Assembly: GCF_000463015.1 (NCBI RefSeq)
Contig: NC_022247.1
Span: forward strand, 2,356,001 to 2,420,000
Direction of reading: 5' to 3'
Origin: Variovorax paradoxus B4
Lineage (GTDB): Bacteria > Pseudomonadota > Gammaproteobacteria > Burkholderiales > Burkholderiaceae_C
Length of the DNA: 64,000 bases
Part shown: positions 18,891 to 27,170 of the stretch, one piece after another
Layout of the letters: the number at the start of each line of letters is the position of its first letter
Position numbering within the stretch: the first letter of the stretch is position 1
The notes under the pieces: generated by a model
What the model was told of the DNA's origin: nothing
The model's database searches: none
Seen by the model: the letters and a program-made list of their open reading frames with translations, nothing else
Program-made: the position numbers and the translations under genes

Positions 18891-18922
18891 ACAAATTGTC
18901 CGACCGAATGTCGACAATTTGT
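18891..18922. promoter_or_regulatory. Long palindrome, probable activator-binding site
   Basis: The arms ACAAATTGTC (18891-18900) and GACAATTTGT (18913-18922) are perfect 10-bp inverted repeats with a 12-bp spacer. TGTC motifs also recur at 11-12 bp steps (18897-18900, 18909-18912, 18920-18923). It lies just upstream of the -24 element, in the 330-bp region between osmC and the divergent araC gene. Position and symmetry fit a sigma-54 activator site, although an AraC site is also possible. Confidence 0.55.
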
Positions 18923-19076
18923 CGAGCCACGGGGGTCGGCTGGCCAGGGTGCGCAGCTGTTCAGTCTCCCTGCACGACCGCCACCTGCCGGGCGGCAACT
19001 ATGTCATCCACCAATTGCGGTACAACGCGGCGCAGAGCAAAACTGTCTCGACGTTGAACCTGAGTGAGGAATGCCT

Positions 19077-20102
19077 ATGGACGCGTGGTCGAACGAGCAG
19101 CTTTCCCCCTTGTACGAGAGAGAACTCTTCCGTTCGCACGATGCAGAGGAGACGCATGCGCGTGTCTCCCGCGAGCTCAAGCCGCACCGCAGCGTGTGGG
19201 GTCGCGGCGACGTCGACGCCATCTTCTGCCGCGCAGAGCTGAGCGCGCTGTCCTTGTGCATCCTGCGCTACGGCTGCGACGTCGACATCGAGCCCGACGC
19301 GCTCGGCAACTTCGTGCTGGTGCAGATGCCGCTGCGCGGCCATGCCGACATCCATACTGGCGGGCACACCCTGCAGATCCATCCCGGCCAGGGCGCGGTC
19401 ATTTCCGCCCACAAGCCGGTGCGGCTGCACTGGCATGCCGACTGCGAACAGCTGATATTGAAGATCGAACTCAGTCGGCTGCAGGAGGTGGCACGCCATG
19501 CTTTCGCCTTGCGCGGCACCCACGCCGTGGGCGAGATCGATTTCGCGATGCCCTTTTGTCTGGACGACGCCGCCGGCACGCAGTGGTGCCGCATGGTGGC
19601 CGGCCTGGCATCGCTGCTGCCCTCGGGCGGCCTGGCGACCTACGACCCGCGGTGGATGGCGCACTGCGAAGACAACCTGATGCTCTACCTGCTGTGCCAC
19701 CGGCCGAATTCAGCCCTGCAACGGCATGCCGCCGTACGGCGCGGCTCCGAGGAAGCCGGCCTGCGGCAGCTGCGGCGGGCCGAGGAGTTCATGCGTGAGC
19801 GGCTCGACACGCTGCTGTCGCTCGAAGACGTGGCACAGGCCGCGGGCGTCACGCGCCGCAGCCTCGCCTTGCTCTTCAAGCGCTATCGCGATCTCTCGCC
19901 CGGCGAGGTGCTGCGCAACATGCGGCTGGACGCCGCGCACGCGCAGCTGGCGCGGCACGATGGTGCCAGCGTCACCGAGGTGGCGCTGAACTGCGGCTTC
20001 TCGCACCTGAGCCGCTTTGCCGCCTGCTATCGCGAGCGCTTCGGGGAGCTGCCGCGCGACACCTCTCGCGATCCCGCACCACTGTCCGTCGCGCGGCACT
20101 GA
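19077..20102 (+). CDS. AraC/XylS-family regulator
   Basis: ATG 19077 is preferred because GAGGA (19066-19070) is 6 bp away; the in-frame ATG 19071 abuts that site. The 341-residue product has an AraC_binding_2-type domain (DIEPDALGNFVLVQMPLRGHADI, HPGQGAVISAHKPVRLHW) and a C-terminal double HTH at about 235-330 with LSLEDVAQAAGVTRRSL and VTEVALNCGFSHLSRFAACYRERFG. This layout is that of XylS/BenR-like activators of aromatic pathways. It lies convergent to a LivK-like receptor gene beside a Rieske oxygenase module, its probable target. Confidence 0.9.
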   Translation: MDAWSNEQLSPLYERELFRSHDAEETHARVSRELKPHRSVWGRGDVDAIFCRAELSALSLCILRYGCDVDIEPDALGNFVLVQMPLRGHADIHTGGHTLQIHPGQGAVISAHKPVRLHWHADCEQLILKIELSRLQEVARHAFALRGTHAVGEIDFAMPFCLDDAAGTQWCRMVAGLASLLPSGGLATYDPRWMAHCEDNLMLYLLCHRPNSALQRHAAVRRGSEEAGLRQLRRAEEFMRERLDTLLSLEDVAQAAGVTRRSLALLFKRYRDLSPGEVLRNMRLDAAHAQLARHDGASVTEVALNCGFSHLSRFAACYRERFGELPRDTSRDPAPLSVARH

Positions 20103-20115
20103 AGAACACGCATCC

Positions 20116-21303
20116 TCAGGACTTCATCGCGCACTGTGCGGCGGTCCGGTCCTGGTAGCGCTCCAGCACGGTGCCGATCACCTTGTTGGCGATGCGCCCG
20201 CTCGCGTCCTTGGCGATCACGCGCAGGTAGTAGTTCTGGATCGGAAAGTTGTTCGGGCCATAGCGGAAATCGCCGCGCACCGACTTGTAGTTCGCCGCCT
20301 TGATCGCCTTGAGCAGCGCGGGCTTGTCGGCCACCTTGCCGCCGACGTCGCGCACGGCCGCATCCATCGCCATCAGCACGTCGTAGGCCTGGCCGGCATA
20401 GAACGACGGGTTGCGCCCGTTGTTCTGCTGGCGGAATGCCGCCACGAAGCGCTGGTTGGGCGCGTTGTCGAGGTCGAACGACCAGTGCGCGGTGTTGAAG
20501 AGCCCGAGCATCGGCTCGCCGACGGCGGGGATCATGTCCTCGTCGGCCGAGAACGCGGTGGAGATCAGCGCCACGTCCTTCGAGAGCCCCGCGCCGACGA
20601 ACTGCTTGATGAAGCTCACGCCCATCGCGCCGGGCAGAAAGAAGTACAGCGCATCGGGCTTCGACGCGCGGATCTGCGCCAGCTCCGCCGAGTAGTCGAG
20701 CTGCCCGAGCTTGGTGTACAGCTCGTCGCTCACGCCGCCCTTGAAGGTGTGCTTGAAGCCGTTGATGGCGTCCTTGCCGCCGGGGTAGCTGGGCGCGATC
20801 ATCGCGACCTTCTTGAAGCCCTTGTCCGAGGCGAACTTGCCGGCCGATTCGTAGTACGCATCGTTCGGGTACGAGGCACCGAAGAAGTACGGGTTGCAGC
20901 GCGCGCCCGAATAGTCGCTCGGGCCGGTGTTGCTCGACAGGTAGGGCACCTTGGCCGCGAAGAGCGGCGGGCCGACGGCCAGCGCGACCGACGAGCCGAC
21001 GGGTCCGGTGAACAGGTCGATCTTGTCGCGCAGCAGCATGCGCTCGACCACCTGGCGCGCCATCTCGGGGTTGCCGGCGGTGTCGGCCTCGACGAACTCC
21101 ACCGGCACGCCGCCGAGCTTGCCGCCCAGCTGCTTCATCGCGACGGCGAAGCCGGCCTTGGCCTCGGCACCGCCGACGGCGAAGGGGCCGGACAGGTCCA
21201 TCGCCAGGCCGACTTTCACGGTCTGCGCCTGTGCGGGTAAAGCCAGCGCGCCTACCAGGACGGTGAGCGCGCACAAGATGGATCGGGGCGTGGCCTGCGA
21301 CAT
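20116..21303 (-). CDS. ABC transporter substrate-binding protein, LivK/branched-chain amino-acid type
   Basis: The start ATG 21303 gives 395 residues with a clear signal peptide (SILCALTVLVGALALPAQAQ). The mature part starts TVKVGLAMDLSGPFAVGG, followed by VEFVEADTAGNPEMARQVVERM and GPVGSSVALAVGPPL, diagnostic of Peripla_BP_6 receptors. In Burkholderiales such receptors often bind aromatic acids rather than amino acids. No permease or ATPase genes are next to it. It is divergent from the oxygenase module, which suggests capture of the module's substrate in the periplasm. Confidence 0.9.
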   Translation of the reverse strand: MSQATPRSILCALTVLVGALALPAQAQTVKVGLAMDLSGPFAVGGAEAKAGFAVAMKQLGGKLGGVPVEFVEADTAGNPEMARQVVERMLLRDKIDLFTGPVGSSVALAVGPPLFAAKVPYLSSNTGPSDYSGARCNPYFFGASYPNDAYYESAGKFASDKGFKKVAMIAPSYPGGKDAINGFKHTFKGGVSDELYTKLGQLDYSAELAQIRASKPDALYFFLPGAMGVSFIKQFVGAGLSKDVALISTAFSADEDMIPAVGEPMLGLFNTAHWSFDLDNAPNQRFVAAFRQQNNGRNPSFYAGQAYDVLMAMDAAVRDVGGKVADKPALLKAIKAANYKSVRGDFRYGPNNFPIQNYYLRVIAKDASGRIANKVIGTVLERYQDRTAAQCAMKS

Positions 21304-21391
21304 GAAAGGTCTCCTCGGGGTGAGTTCGTTGAACGTGGGTGGGGGCAATGCAGGCCGCAGTCTCTGTGCGGCGGCAACGCCCCGCTATCCG

Positions 21392-21420
21392 TTTCGTGCG
21401 GCCGAAACCGCTGCACGAAA
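21392..21420. promoter_or_regulatory. Inverted repeat in the LivK/dienelactone-hydrolase divergent region
   Basis: TTTCGTGC (21392-21399) and GCACGAAA (21413-21420) form a perfect 8-bp inverted repeat with a 13-bp spacer. It sits in the 185-bp region that separates the divergent receptor gene and the aromatic operon, so it is a candidate operator. No paired direct repeats of XylS type were obvious. Confidence 0.4.
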
Positions 21421-21488
21421 TGGACAGACAACGGCCCGGCGCGCTCCACAGAATCGCCGCCGACCCCACCACTTCGAGAGACGAACCG

Positions 21489-22751
21489 ATGAGCGACACC
21501 ATCGACATCCCGGCCGGCGACGGCACCCAGACCTTTCGCGGCTACCTGGCCCTGCCGGCCTCGGGGCGCGGCCCCGGCATCGTGCTGTGCCAGGAGATCT
21601 TCGGCATCAACGACTACGTGCGCGAGGTGGCCGACCTCTACGCCGAAGAGGGCTACGTGGTGCTCGCGCCCGACCTGTTCTGGCGCATGGAGCCCGGTGT
21701 CGAGCTGGGCTACTCGCCCGAAGACTGGCAGCGCGCCTTCGGCTTCTTCCAGAAGTTCGACGTCGAAGCCGGCGTGGCCGACGTCACGGCGAGCGTGAAG
21801 GCGCTGCGCGCGCACCCGGCCTGCACCGGCAAGGTCGGCGCGCTGGGCTTCTGCCTCGGCGGCAAGCTGGCCTACCTGGCCGCTGCGCACTCGGGCGTGG
21901 ACGCGGCCGTGGGCTACTACGGCGTCGGCATCGAGGGCGCGCTCGACCTGGTGCCGCAAATCGACTGCCCCATTGCGCTGCACTTTGCCGAGCTCGACCA
22001 GTTCTGCCCGCCCGAGGCCCGCGCCCAGGTGCTCGAGGTCTTCGCCGGAAAGTCCGCTGCACAGATGTATGTCTACCCCGGCGTCGACCATGCGTTTGCA
22101 CGCACGGGCGGCGACCATTTCGACAAGCCCTCCACGCTCATGGCGCACCAGCGCACGATGGCGCTGTTCAAGGAAGCGATCGGCCCGGTGTACGACCTCT
22201 CTGCGCTGTGGGACAAGCACTGCGAGTACGAGTTCGCCACGCGCGACGTGGTCGCCACCATGGCCACGATGGTGAACGAGCCCTACGTGAACCACATCCC
22301 GACCATGACCGGCGGCGTGGGCGCCAGGGAGCTGTCGCGCTTCTACAAGCATCACTTCATTCCGACGACGCCGCCCGACACGCGGCTCACGCCCATCTCG
22401 CGCACGGTGGGTGCGACGCAGATCGTGGACGAGATGCTGTTCAGCTTCACCCACACGGTCGAGATCGACTGGCTGCTCCCGGGCATCGCGCCCACCGGCA
22501 AGCCGGTGGAGATTCCGCTCGTGGCCATCGTGAAGTTCCGCGGCGACAAGCTCTACCACGAGCACATCTACTGGGACCAGGCCAGCGTGCTGGTGCAGGT
22601 GGGCCTGCTCGATCCGAAAGGCCTGCCCGTGGCCGGCGCCGAGACGGCACGCAAGCTGGTCGACGAAACGCAGCCGTCGAACACGCTGATGCCGCGCTGG
22701 GAAAAATCGACAGGGCTCACCATCGCCGACCCGGCGTTGCCCTTGGGATGA
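21489..22751 (+). CDS. Dienelactone hydrolase fused to a SnoaL-like domain
   Basis: The 420-residue protein starts at ATG 21489. Residues about 1-240 form a dienelactone hydrolase with the nucleophile Cys122 in GFCLGG, Asp170 (FAELDQF) and His201 (GVDHAF), one off the classical 123/171/202 numbering. Residues about 265-410 form an NTF2/SnoaL-like domain (HIPTMTGGVGARELSRFYKHHFIP, FTHTVEIDWLLPG, YHEHIYWDQASVL). The first domain would hydrolyse dienelactone-like intermediates or related esters. The second may aid substrate binding or a separate isomerisation. The stop overlaps the reductase ATG (ATGA at 22748). Confidence 0.88.
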   Translation: MSDTIDIPAGDGTQTFRGYLALPASGRGPGIVLCQEIFGINDYVREVADLYAEEGYVVLAPDLFWRMEPGVELGYSPEDWQRAFGFFQKFDVEAGVADVTASVKALRAHPACTGKVGALGFCLGGKLAYLAAAHSGVDAAVGYYGVGIEGALDLVPQIDCPIALHFAELDQFCPPEARAQVLEVFAGKSAAQMYVYPGVDHAFARTGGDHFDKPSTLMAHQRTMALFKEAIGPVYDLSALWDKHCEYEFATRDVVATMATMVNEPYVNHIPTMTGGVGARELSRFYKHHFIPTTPPDTRLTPISRTVGATQIVDEMLFSFTHTVEIDWLLPGIAPTGKPVEIPLVAIVKFRGDKLYHEHIYWDQASVLVQVGLLDPKGLPVAGAETARKLVDETQPSNTLMPRWEKSTGLTIADPALPLG

Positions 22752-23713
22752 GCGGCGACTCCGACATGCTGGCGCTGGTTGTGGACGCCGTCACGCCGCT
22801 CACGCCGGCCATCAAGGCCTTCGTGCTGCGCTCGGCGAACGGCGAGCCCCTGCCGCCGTTCGCGCCGGGCGCCCACCTGGGCGTGCAGGTGGTGCAGGCC
22901 AACGGCCGCACGGGGCAGCGCGCCTACTCGCTCGCCCAGCCGCACGACGGCTCGGACCGCTGCGAGATCGCGGTGCTGTGCGAACCGCAGGGCGCGGGCG
23001 GCTCGGCCTGGATGCATGCGCTGCAACCCGGCGCCGCGCTAGCCGTGCACGCGCCGCGCAACGACTTCGCGCTGCACGCAGGCAGCGCGCCGCCGCTGCT
23101 CCTTGCCGGCGGCATCGGCATCACGCCGCTGCTGTGCATGGCGCGCTCGCTCGCGGCCGAAGATCGCCCCTTCGAATTCGTCTATGCCACGCGCAGCGAA
23201 GAAGCCACGGCCTACCTGCACGAGGTGCGCGCGCTGGGTGGCACGGTGGTTCACGATGGCGGCGATCCGGCGCGCGGCATTGATCTGCGTGCCCTGCTGG
23301 CCGAGCCCGTGCCCGGCCGCCACCTGCATGTGTGCGGCCCGCGCGGCATGGTGCAGGCCGTGATCGACACCGCCCGCGCGCTCGGCTGGACCGACGACCA
23401 CGTGCACTTCGAACTCTTCGCCGGCGCCATCGAGCAGGCAGGCGATGCACCCTTCGAGGTGCGCACGCTGCGCTCGGGCAAGACGCTGACCGTGCCGCCC
23501 GACCAGAGCCTGCTCGACGTGCTCATTGCCGCGGGCCTGGACCCGCTGTACGACTGTCGCCAGGGCGACTGCGGCGTGTGCGCGGTCGACGTGGTCGAGG
23601 GCGTGCCCGACCACCGCGACCACAACCTTAGTCCGCGCGAGAAGGCGGACGGCAAGACCCTGTGCACCTGCGTGTCGCGCGCGAAGACGCCGCACCTGGT
23701 GCTCGACATCTGA
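22748..23713 (+). CDS. Oxygenase reductase with C-terminal 2Fe-2S domain (VanB/phthalate-dioxygenase-reductase type)
   Basis: The 321-residue protein has an FMN-binding ferredoxin-reductase barrel (FAPGAHLGVQV, GQRAYSLAQP), an NAD-binding domain (LLLAGGIGITPLLCMARSL, HVCGPRGMVQAVIDTARALGW), and a C-terminal plant-type [2Fe-2S] domain (YDCRQGDCGVCAVDVVEG and LCTCVSRAK). This order marks class IA reductases. It would carry electrons from NADH to the Rieske oxygenase encoded next. The start overlaps the dienelactone hydrolase stop by 4 bp. Confidence 0.93.
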   Translation: MSGDSDMLALVVDAVTPLTPAIKAFVLRSANGEPLPPFAPGAHLGVQVVQANGRTGQRAYSLAQPHDGSDRCEIAVLCEPQGAGGSAWMHALQPGAALAVHAPRNDFALHAGSAPPLLLAGGIGITPLLCMARSLAAEDRPFEFVYATRSEEATAYLHEVRALGGTVVHDGGDPARGIDLRALLAEPVPGRHLHVCGPRGMVQAVIDTARALGWTDDHVHFELFAGAIEQAGDAPFEVRTLRSGKTLTVPPDQSLLDVLIAAGLDPLYDCRQGDCGVCAVDVVEGVPDHRDHNLSPREKADGKTLCTCVSRAKTPHLVLDI

Positions 23714-23729
23714 TCAGGAGACCCACCCC

Positions 23730-25058
23730 ATGACCATCGAACTGCAAGGGCTCGTGCAGCCCGACCGCGTGCACAAGCGCGTCTACACCGACCCTGCCAT
23801 CTTCGAGCTGGAGATGGACCGCGTGTTCGGCCAGGCCTGGCTCTACGTCGGCCACGAAAGCCAGGTGCCCAAGCCCGGCGACTACTGCACCACCCGCCTG
23901 GGCCGCGAGCCCGTGGTGATGGTGCGGCACACCGACGGCCAGGTGCACGTGATGTTCAACCGCTGCCCGCACAAGGGCGCCAAGCTGGTGCCCGATGGCA
24001 GCGGCAGCGCCGGCAAGTTCCTGCGCTGCCTGTACCACGGCTGGACCTTCAAGTGCGACGGCAGCCTGCTGTCGGTGCCGCTGCGCAGCGGCTACGAATG
24101 CACCGCGCTCGACCTGAAAGACCCGCAGTACGGCGTGCGCAAGGTGGCGCGCGTGGCCACGTACCGCGGCTTCGTGTTCGCGAGCCTGTCGGAAGACGGG
24201 CCCGAGCTGAAAGAATTTCTGGGCGGCGCGGCCACGTCGCTCGACAACTTCTGCGACCGCGCGCCCGAGGGCGAAGTGGAGGTGGCCGGTGGCGTGCAGC
24301 GCGTGATCCAGCGCAACAACTGGAAGATCTTCTTCGAGAACCTGCACGACACCATCCACGCCGTGGCCACGCACGAGTCGTCGTGGCGCGCGGCCAAGGA
24401 AGAGCATGAGGCCATGCCGGCCGGCACGCCCAAGCCCTTCGAGGTGGTGATCGTCGACGGCAACGGCGAGCCGCTGGAGTTCTGGGAGAAGCTGGAGCTC
24501 AAGGGCTACGACCACGGCCACGGTTTCATGGAAGGCATCTTCGTGCCGCCGACCGACCCGGTGAGCCTGGCCTACGTGGCGTCGCTGGAAGCCAGCCAGG
24601 GCGCCGTGCGCGCTGACGAGATCCTGCGTGTGAACCGGCACAACACCATCGTCTATCCGAGCTGCTCGCCGCACACCTCGTTCCAGCAGATCCGCGTGAT
24701 CCGGCCGCTGTCGGTGGACCGCACGCTGGTCGAGATCTTTAGCTTCCGGCTGAAGGGCGCTCCCGAGGCCACCTTTCAGCGCACGCTCAAGTACACCAAC
24801 ATCGTCAACTCGCCTTCGTCGAACGTGATGCCCGACGACCTGGAAGCCTACAACCGCGTGCAGGAGGGCCTGGGCTCCGACGGCGGCGACTGGGTCAGCA
24901 TGCACCGCGCCGCGGGGCGCGACCAGCCGCTGCCGGGCGGGCGCGCATCCAACGGCAACAGCGAGATGCCCTCGCGCAACATGTTCGCGGCCTGGGCCGG
25001 CTACATGGGCGTGGACACGGGCGCCAAGACGAACGAGCTCGCCGGGAGCGTCGAATGA
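23730..25058 (+). CDS. Rieske non-heme iron oxygenase, alpha subunit (first system)
   Basis: The 442-residue subunit starts at ATG 23730 after TCAGGAGAC. The Rieske [2Fe-2S] site is CPH at about residue 80 and CLYH at about residue 101. The mononuclear iron site is in NLHDTIHAVATH at about residues 203-215, with the bridging Asp207 and ligands His210 and His215. Full alpha and beta genes side by side, plus a two-domain reductase upstream, suggest a dihydroxylase of an aromatic acid. It lies in a tightly coupled operon. The substrate is not identifiable from motifs. Confidence 0.93.
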   Translation: MTIELQGLVQPDRVHKRVYTDPAIFELEMDRVFGQAWLYVGHESQVPKPGDYCTTRLGREPVVMVRHTDGQVHVMFNRCPHKGAKLVPDGSGSAGKFLRCLYHGWTFKCDGSLLSVPLRSGYECTALDLKDPQYGVRKVARVATYRGFVFASLSEDGPELKEFLGGAATSLDNFCDRAPEGEVEVAGGVQRVIQRNNWKIFFENLHDTIHAVATHESSWRAAKEEHEAMPAGTPKPFEVVIVDGNGEPLEFWEKLELKGYDHGHGFMEGIFVPPTDPVSLAYVASLEASQGAVRADEILRVNRHNTIVYPSCSPHTSFQQIRVIRPLSVDRTLVEIFSFRLKGAPEATFQRTLKYTNIVNSPSSNVMPDDLEAYNRVQEGLGSDGGDWVSMHRAAGRDQPLPGGRASNGNSEMPSRNMFAAWAGYMGVDTGAKTNELAGSVE

Positions 25059-25540
25059 ACTTCCGCGACTGGAACGAGCAGCAGGATCTCACGCAGTTCC
25101 TGCACCACGAGGCACGCCTGCTCGACGAGCACCGCTGGGACGAATGGCAGAAGCTCTTTACGCCCGACGGCCTGTACTGGGTGCCGCTGGTGCACGGCCA
25201 GGTCGACCACCTCAACCACGCCTCGCTGTTCTGCGAAGACGCCCTGCTGCGCTCGATGCGCGCGCGGCGGCTCGAGCAGGCCCGCGCCTATTCGCAGCAG
25301 CCGCCCACGCGCACCGTGCACGTGCTGGGCAACATCGCGCTCGAATCGCGCGACGACGGCTGCTGCACCGTGCGCTCGACCCTCCTGCTGCTGGAGTGGC
25401 GCAAGACCGAGCAACGCACCTTCGGCGGCAGCGTGCTGCACACGCTGCGCCGCGCCGACGACGGCTGGCGCATCCAGACCAAGCGCGTCGACCTCGTCAA
25501 CTGCGACGCGCCGCACGAAGCCTTGCAGGTGTTCATGTGA
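25055..25540 (+). CDS. Rieske oxygenase beta subunit (first system)
   Basis: This is a 161-residue small subunit with the NTF2-like fold of ring-hydroxylating oxygenase beta chains. It has QFLHHEARLLDEHRWDEWQKLFTPDGLYWVPL at about residues 11-45 and the C-terminal strand WRIQTKRVDLVNCDA. It forms hexamers or trimers with the alpha chain and has no cofactor. The ATG overlaps the alpha stop (ATGA at 25055). Confidence 0.92.
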   Translation: MNFRDWNEQQDLTQFLHHEARLLDEHRWDEWQKLFTPDGLYWVPLVHGQVDHLNHASLFCEDALLRSMRARRLEQARAYSQQPPTRTVHVLGNIALESRDDGCCTVRSTLLLLEWRKTEQRTFGGSVLHTLRRADDGWRIQTKRVDLVNCDAPHEALQVFM

Positions 25541-26136
25541 AGGCCGCGCTGCTGGCCATGCACTACCAGAACGACGTGCTGCACGTCGACGGCAAGGTGC
25601 GAGTGGGCTTGGCCGCCGACGACCCCGTGCGCCCGCGCCTCATCGCCTCGGCCGCGCGGCTCATTGCCGGTGCGCGCGCGAACGGCGTGCCGGTGATCTT
25701 CGTGCGCATCGCCTTCGCACCCGACTACGCCGACTGCCTGCGCAACTGCACGCTGTTCCGGCGCGTGGCCGAGAGCGGCGCGGTGCAGGAAGGCAGCTGG
25801 GGTGCCGGGTTCTACGACGAGCTCGCGCCCCTGCCGGGTGAAGCCGTCGTCACCCACCAGCGCAACAACCCCTTCTGGGCCAGCGGGCTCGAGGAGGCGG
25901 TGCGTGCCACCGGTGCAGGCCGCTTGTACGTGGCCGGCATCGCCACCAACCACGTGGTCGAGCACGGCACGCGCCATGCGAGCGACCTGGGCTACGACGT
26001 GGCGGTGGTCGCCGACGCCTGTAGCACCGCGCAGGCGCACCTGCAGGCCGCCAGCCTCGAAACCCTGGCGATGCTCGCGGACGTGGTCCGCGTGGACGAT
26101 GCCGTGGCACAGATGGAGAGGGGAGGCCGGCCATGA
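25537..26136 (+). CDS. Isochorismatase-fold protein lacking the catalytic Asp-Lys-Cys triad, GTG start
   Basis: GTG 25537 overlaps the beta-subunit stop (GTGA) and begins directly at the conserved strand KAALLAMHYQND. The 199-residue sequence follows the cysteine-hydrolase fold, including LYVAGIATNHVVEHGTRHASDLGYDVAVVADACST. However the catalytic Asp is His9, the Lys is His107 (VVTHQRN) and the Cys is Val140 (ATNHVV). Classical isochorismatase or nicotinamidase chemistry is therefore unlikely. The three histidines His9, His107 and His139 could instead form another active site or a metal site. It is co-translated with the oxygenase. Confidence 0.85.
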   Translation: MKAALLAMHYQNDVLHVDGKVRVGLAADDPVRPRLIASAARLIAGARANGVPVIFVRIAFAPDYADCLRNCTLFRRVAESGAVQEGSWGAGFYDELAPLPGEAVVTHQRNNPFWASGLEEAVRATGAGRLYVAGIATNHVVEHGTRHASDLGYDVAVVADACSTAQAHLQAASLETLAMLADVVRVDDAVAQMERGGRP

Positions 26137-26921
26137 CCACGCTGCAAGGCAAGGTCGCGATCGTGACCGGCGCCGCCGCGCTGCTGGGCAGCGCGATCGT
26201 GCGGGCCTTCGTGCAGGCCGGCGCGCGCGTGGTGGCTGTCGACATCGATACGGCGCGCGGCGAGGCGCTGGCGGCCGATCTGGGCGCAGGCTGCCGCTTC
26301 GTCGCCTGCGACATCGCGTCGGACGACGCGCTCGATGCGCTCGTGGCCGGCACGCTGCGCACCGAAGGCCGCATCGACTGCCTCGTGAACAACGCGGTGG
26401 TCTACGGCGACGCGGGGTTGAATGCCGCGCGCGCCGACTGGCTGGGCACGCTGAACGTCAACCTGGTCTCGGGCGCGATGCTGGTGCAGAAGACCGCCGA
26501 CGCGCTGGCCGCGCACGGCGGCGCGATCGTGAACATGGGCAGCGTCGGCGGCAAGTTCGGCGCTGCGGGCCGGGCGCTGTACCCGGCGGCCAAGGCGGCC
26601 ATCCTCCAGCTCACGCGCAACCAGGCCGCCACGCTGGCGCCCCGGGGCGTGCGGGTGAATTCGGTGTCGCCGGGCTGGACCTGGTCGGACGCGCTCTCGC
26701 GCATGGCGAGCGGCGACCGCGCACGCGCCGACCGCGTCGGCGCGCCGATGCACCCGCTGGGCCGCGTCGGCGACGGCGACGATGTGGCGCAGGTGGTGCT
26801 GTTCCTCTGCTCGGACGCGGCGCGCTTTGTCACCGGCGCGGACATTCCGGTCGACGGCGGCTTCTCGATGCTGGGACCGGATCAGGGGCGGTCTGCGCGC
26901 GATTGGTTCGAAATGCATTAA
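26133..26921 (+). CDS. SDR-family dehydrogenase, probable dihydrodiol dehydrogenase
   Basis: This is a 262-residue classical SDR with the cofactor motif TGAAALLGSA (a variant of TGxxxGxG) at about residues 12-21, NNAV, a catalytic Ser in NMGSVGG, and YPAAK (YxxxK). PVDGGF near the C terminus is typical. As the last gene of the Rieske operon (ATGA overlap at 26133) it would oxidise the cis-dihydrodiol to a catechol, by analogy with BenD-like steps. This role is inferred from context. Confidence 0.88.
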   Translation: MTTLQGKVAIVTGAAALLGSAIVRAFVQAGARVVAVDIDTARGEALAADLGAGCRFVACDIASDDALDALVAGTLRTEGRIDCLVNNAVVYGDAGLNAARADWLGTLNVNLVSGAMLVQKTADALAAHGGAIVNMGSVGGKFGAAGRALYPAAKAAILQLTRNQAATLAPRGVRVNSVSPGWTWSDALSRMASGDRARADRVGAPMHPLGRVGDGDDVAQVVLFLCSDAARFVTGADIPVDGGFSMLGPDQGRSARDWFEMH

Positions 26922-27170
26922 CCCCACCGGATCCCAAAGGCGTTTCTCCTTGCGATGTCGGTAGCCTTGCAAGTCGCCCATCTCTCCGCGGCCGAGATAA
27001 GGAGTGGGCTGCGGCAGAGCCGATCAATGACGGGCGGAGCGGCGTCATGCGCAGCGTGGGTGCGCGAGATGCAGCGGTGATCGGCACATGATCCGCGTCG
27101 ACGCGACGTGGCAGCAGGGCTCCCGGGCATGCGAGCCGGTACCGACGCGGCGCAAGGGCCCATCGTGAAA

